Below, one piece after another: positions 35,720 through 38,399 of a stretch of 38,399 nt of DNA (position 1 is its first letter; every line of letters starts with the position of its first letter). The notes beneath the pieces are model-generated. The model was given only the letters and a program-made list of their open reading frames with translations. It made no database searches and had not been told where the DNA came from. Made by a program: the position numbers and the translations under genes. Origin of the DNA: Candidatus Pacearchaeota archaeon (lineage in GTDB: Archaea > Nanobdellota > Nanobdellia > Pacearchaeales > GW2011-AR1); NCBI GenBank assembly GCA_018304175.1, contig JAGVWT010000003.1:100695-139093 (forward strand), given 5' to 3'.

Positions 35720-36919
35720 ATGTCATGGCCAGAAAAGTACAGACCACAGAGTTTTTTAGAAGTAAAAGGACAGGATGAAGCAATTAGAAATATAAAAAAT
35801 TTTATTGAGAATTTTTACCTCGGTAAATTAAGCAAGACTGGAAAAAAAGCACTGATTCTTCATGGTTCGCCCGGAGTTGGTAAAACGACTTTGGCGCACG
35901 TGATTGCAAAAGAATTTAATTCAGAGATATTTGAATTGAATGCAAGTGATTTGCGAAACAAAGCAAATTTACAGCAGACACTGAAACCTGCAATTGAGCA
36001 AAAATCTTTGGTGAGCAAAAACAAGATTATTTTGATTGATGAGGTTGACGGAATTTCTGCTTATGCTGATTGGGGGGGAATGAGCCAAATTTTATACTTA
36101 ATTGAAAATACAACTTACCCGGTGATTATTACAGCAAATGATATTTGGGATAAAAAATTCTATGACTTAAGGAAAAAATCAGAAGTAGTAAAATTAAAAG
36201 AAATTGATTACAAAACGATAAAAGGAATATTGATTGAAATACTTAGAAAGGAAGGCAAGTTTGTCAATAATGAAACCTTAACTGAAATTGCTGTGAAAGT
36301 TAAGGGAGATTTAAGGGCTGCGATAAATGATATACAAATAGAATCTGGTATTAGGCCATTTTCTTCGAAAGTTCCAATAAGCGAGAGAAATAAGGAAACA
36401 GATATTTTTAATTCTCTGAAAATGATTTTTAAGGGAAAACCTACAAAAGAAATGCTTGAAATTTATGATTCTGTGAACATGAATCTTGATGAGATAATGC
36501 TCTGGGTTGAAGAAAATATTCCGAGAGAATACAAAGGAGAAGAATTAGCAAGGGCTTATGACCTTTTGAGCAAGGCAGATATTTTCAAAGGAAGAATTTA
36601 CAAACAGCAATACTGGAGATTTCTAGTTTACGAAAATATCTTTCTTAGTTTTGGAATTTCAGCTTCTAAAAATCCGCTTAAACCAATAGGAAGCGGTTTT
36701 ACAAGTTACAAAAAACCAGATAGGATTTTAAAGATTTGGCTGAACAACAAAAAAAACGAGAAAAAGAAAACAATCGCGAAAAAATACGCACGCTACGTTC
36801 ATATTGGACAAAAGCGTGCAATGAGGGATTTTCCAGTTATAAAGAAAATTCTACAAAATAAAAATGTTCAGAATGAGCTTAAACTCAGTGATGAAGAAGT
36901 TGAGTATGTTATGAGATGA
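35720..36919 (+). CDS. rfcL: replication factor C large subunit
   Basis: WPEKYRPQSFLEVKGQDEAI, GSPGVGKTTLAHVIAKEF, LIDEVDGI, ELNASDLRNK. Confidence 0.92.
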   Translation: MSWPEKYRPQSFLEVKGQDEAIRNIKNFIENFYLGKLSKTGKKALILHGSPGVGKTTLAHVIAKEFNSEIFELNASDLRNKANLQQTLKPAIEQKSLVSKNKIILIDEVDGISAYADWGGMSQILYLIENTTYPVIITANDIWDKKFYDLRKKSEVVKLKEIDYKTIKGILIEILRKEGKFVNNETLTEIAVKVKGDLRAAINDIQIESGIRPFSSKVPISERNKETDIFNSLKMIFKGKPTKEMLEIYDSVNMNLDEIMLWVEENIPREYKGEELARAYDLLSKADIFKGRIYKQQYWRFLVYENIFLSFGISASKNPLKPIGSGFTSYKKPDRILKIWLNNKKNEKKKTIAKKYARYVHIGQKRAMRDFPVIKKILQNKNVQNELKLSDEEVEYVMR

Positions 36920-36921
36920 AT

Positions 36922-37221
36922 TTAAAGACTATACTCATTAACATATCTTGCAATATTTTCTAAATAATCTGGATCGATTCTGATAAAAAGTTTTTGCTTG
37001 TTTTGATTTTTAATCGCCACAACATATAAAGTATGGGTAATGTTGTCATAATGCATTATTTTACACCCCTGTCTGTGTTCATCAGGGTGTTTAACAAATT
37101 GAAATTTACCGGTTCCAATTGCTTTAACACCTAATAATCCTTCCAAATCTTCTCTTAATGGGTAAAAACATCTTAAAATACTATGTTTGCTATTCTTACG
37201 GTTAATTTTGTGTTTTGGCAT
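36922..37221 (-). CDS. hypothetical protein
   Basis: 99-aa basic ORF. Confidence 0.5.
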   Translation of the reverse strand: MPKHKINRKNSKHSILRCFYPLREDLEGLLGVKAIGTGKFQFVKHPDEHRQGCKIMHYDNITHTLYVVAIKNQNKQKLFIRIDPDYLENIARYVNEYSL

Positions 37222-37296
37222 GAAAATAATTCAAAAACCATGTTTTTAAATTTAATCAATCAAAAACTATTAAAACTTTCTTTATTATTTACTTCT

Positions 37297-38399
37297 ATGC
37301 CGTATGATATTAAGATAGGTAGGAACTTAGCGGACAAAAAGGCTTTTGGTGATGAAGGATTTGTATTTCTTGGCAAGAGCTATGTTAAAATGGGGAATTA
37401 TTCTTCTTTGAGCAATAATATTTTTATGGATGTTGCAAGAAATCATGTTGTTTTGGTTGCCGGAAAACGTGGAAGCGGAAAGAGTTATACTCTAGGTGTT
37501 ATTGCTGAGGAGCTATCAGGTTTGAAAAAAGAAATAAGTCAGAACATAGCGTCGCTGATTTTTGACACAATGGGAATTTTTTGGACAATGAAATTCACGA
37601 ATGAAAAAGACAAAGAACTTTTGTATGATTGGAAGCTTTCGACAAAAAATTTACCGACAAGAATTTTTGTTCCTTTTGGACATTATGACAATTATATTGA
37701 AAAAGGAATCCCAGTTGATGAAAAATTTGCCCTGAATCCAATGGAGCTTGATGCCGAAGATTGGATAATAACTTTTGGTTTAAGTATTATAAATCCTGTT
37801 GCTGTTTTGATTGAAAGAGCAATAAACAACCTGAAAAAAGAAGAATCTTTTACAATAAAAGACGTAATTCGAGAGATAGAATCTGATGATAAATCTTCTA
37901 ATGAAATAAAAAATGCAGCAGTTAGTTTGTTCCAGGCTGCAGAAACTTGGGGAATTTTTTCTGAAAAAACGAAAAATGCGACAAAAATAGGGGATTTGAT
38001 TTCTGGTGGAACAACAAGCATTCTTGATTTAAGTGTTTACAATTCAATCGGTGCTTTCAACGTAAGGGCTTTGGTAATTGGTTTGCTTTCAAAAAAGATT
38101 TTCAATCAAAGAATGAATGCGAGAAAAAAGGAGGAAGTTAAAGCAGTTTCGAGCAGCTTTTCTATGACGGGATTTGAAGAGAAAAAAGAGACACCACTTG
38201 TCTGGATTTTCATAGACGAAGCACATGAGTTTTTGCCTTTGAATGGAAAGACAGCGGCGACAGATGCTTTGATTCAATTGCTTCGTGAAGGAAGACAGCC
38301 AGGAATTTCTCTTGTTTTGGCGACGCAGCAACCAGGACAAATTCATAGAGATGTTATGACTCAATCTGACATTGTAATTTCACACCGAGTTACATCACA
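37297..38399 (+). CDS. HerA/FtsK-like DUF87 ATPase (partial at right edge)
   Basis: MPYDIKIGRNLADKKAFGDEGFVFLGK..., VAGKRGSGKSYTLGVIAEEL, WIFIDEAHEFLP, LLREGRQPGISLVLATQQPGQIHRDVMTQSDIVISHR; open to the window end so not in the ORF track. Confidence 0.85.
   Translation, partial: MPYDIKIGRNLADKKAFGDEGFVFLGKSYVKMGNYSSLSNNIFMDVARNHVVLVAGKRGSGKSYTLGVIAEELSGLKKEISQNIASLIFDTMGIFWTMKFTNEKDKELLYDWKLSTKNLPTRIFVPFGHYDNYIEKGIPVDEKFALNPMELDAEDWIITFGLSIINPVAVLIERAINNLKKEESFTIKDVIREIESDDKSSNEIKNAAVSLFQAAETWGIFSEKTKNATKIGDLISGGTTSILDLSVYNSIGAFNVRALVIGLLSKKIFNQRMNARKKEEVKAVSSSFSMTGFEEKKETPLVWIFIDEAHEFLPLNGKTAATDALIQLLREGRQPGISLVLATQQPGQIHRDVMTQSDIVISHRVTS

Noticed and set aside
1-38399. CRISPR array, IS element, integrase or reverse transcriptase
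   Set aside because: No regularly spaced repeats, transposase, recombinase or RT motifs were recognised in any listed ORF or intergenic region.

Overview
AT-rich archaeal chromosome segment. Intron-containing tRNAs, archaeal ribosomal proteins (uL16/L10e, eL33/L35Ae, uS10, an eL41-like mini-ORF), RfcS/RfcL, HerA-like ATPase, PC4-like protein, Dph2/Dph6 and a class III-signal pilin all point to Archaea. The many tiny, overlapping hypothetical genes suggest a small-genome DPANN-type lineage (inference only). Housekeeping genes: HisRS, a short GluRS, SerRS, ThyX, Tmk, a TrxR-like protein plus 2Fe-2S ferredoxin, a Kef/RCK antiporter, and MGMT. I read four tRNAs: His-GTG with intron, Val-TAC, Ser-GGA, Asp-GTC with intron. 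Observations most worth a second look: (i) a GC-rich, C-type-lectin/FGE-like 3' end at ~13.85-13.98 kb that looks like a diversity-generating-retroelement variable region, in a gene whose start is separated from its body by an apparent 1-nt homopolymer frameshift; (ii) a block of lineage-specific genes at 8.4-13.7 kb (helical protein, charged protein, EndoIV-like TIM barrel, nucleotidyltransferase), with a nucleotidyltransferase paralog at 17.4-19.1 kb; (iii) a Dph6-ORF-GATase coupled operon; (iv) a GluRS that ends at the catalytic-domain boundary; (v) a candidate three-way-junction RNA at ~4.35 kb with a well-placed TATA-like box; (vi) tRNA-His/hisS adjacency with repeated acceptor-end motifs in the leader; (vii) a tRNA-Ser 3'-end duplication next to a hairpin; (viii) an interleaved (pseudoknot-like) inverted-repeat set at 24.39-24.45 kb. 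No CRISPR array, IS element or reverse transcriptase was seen. All family calls are by eye, with no database search.
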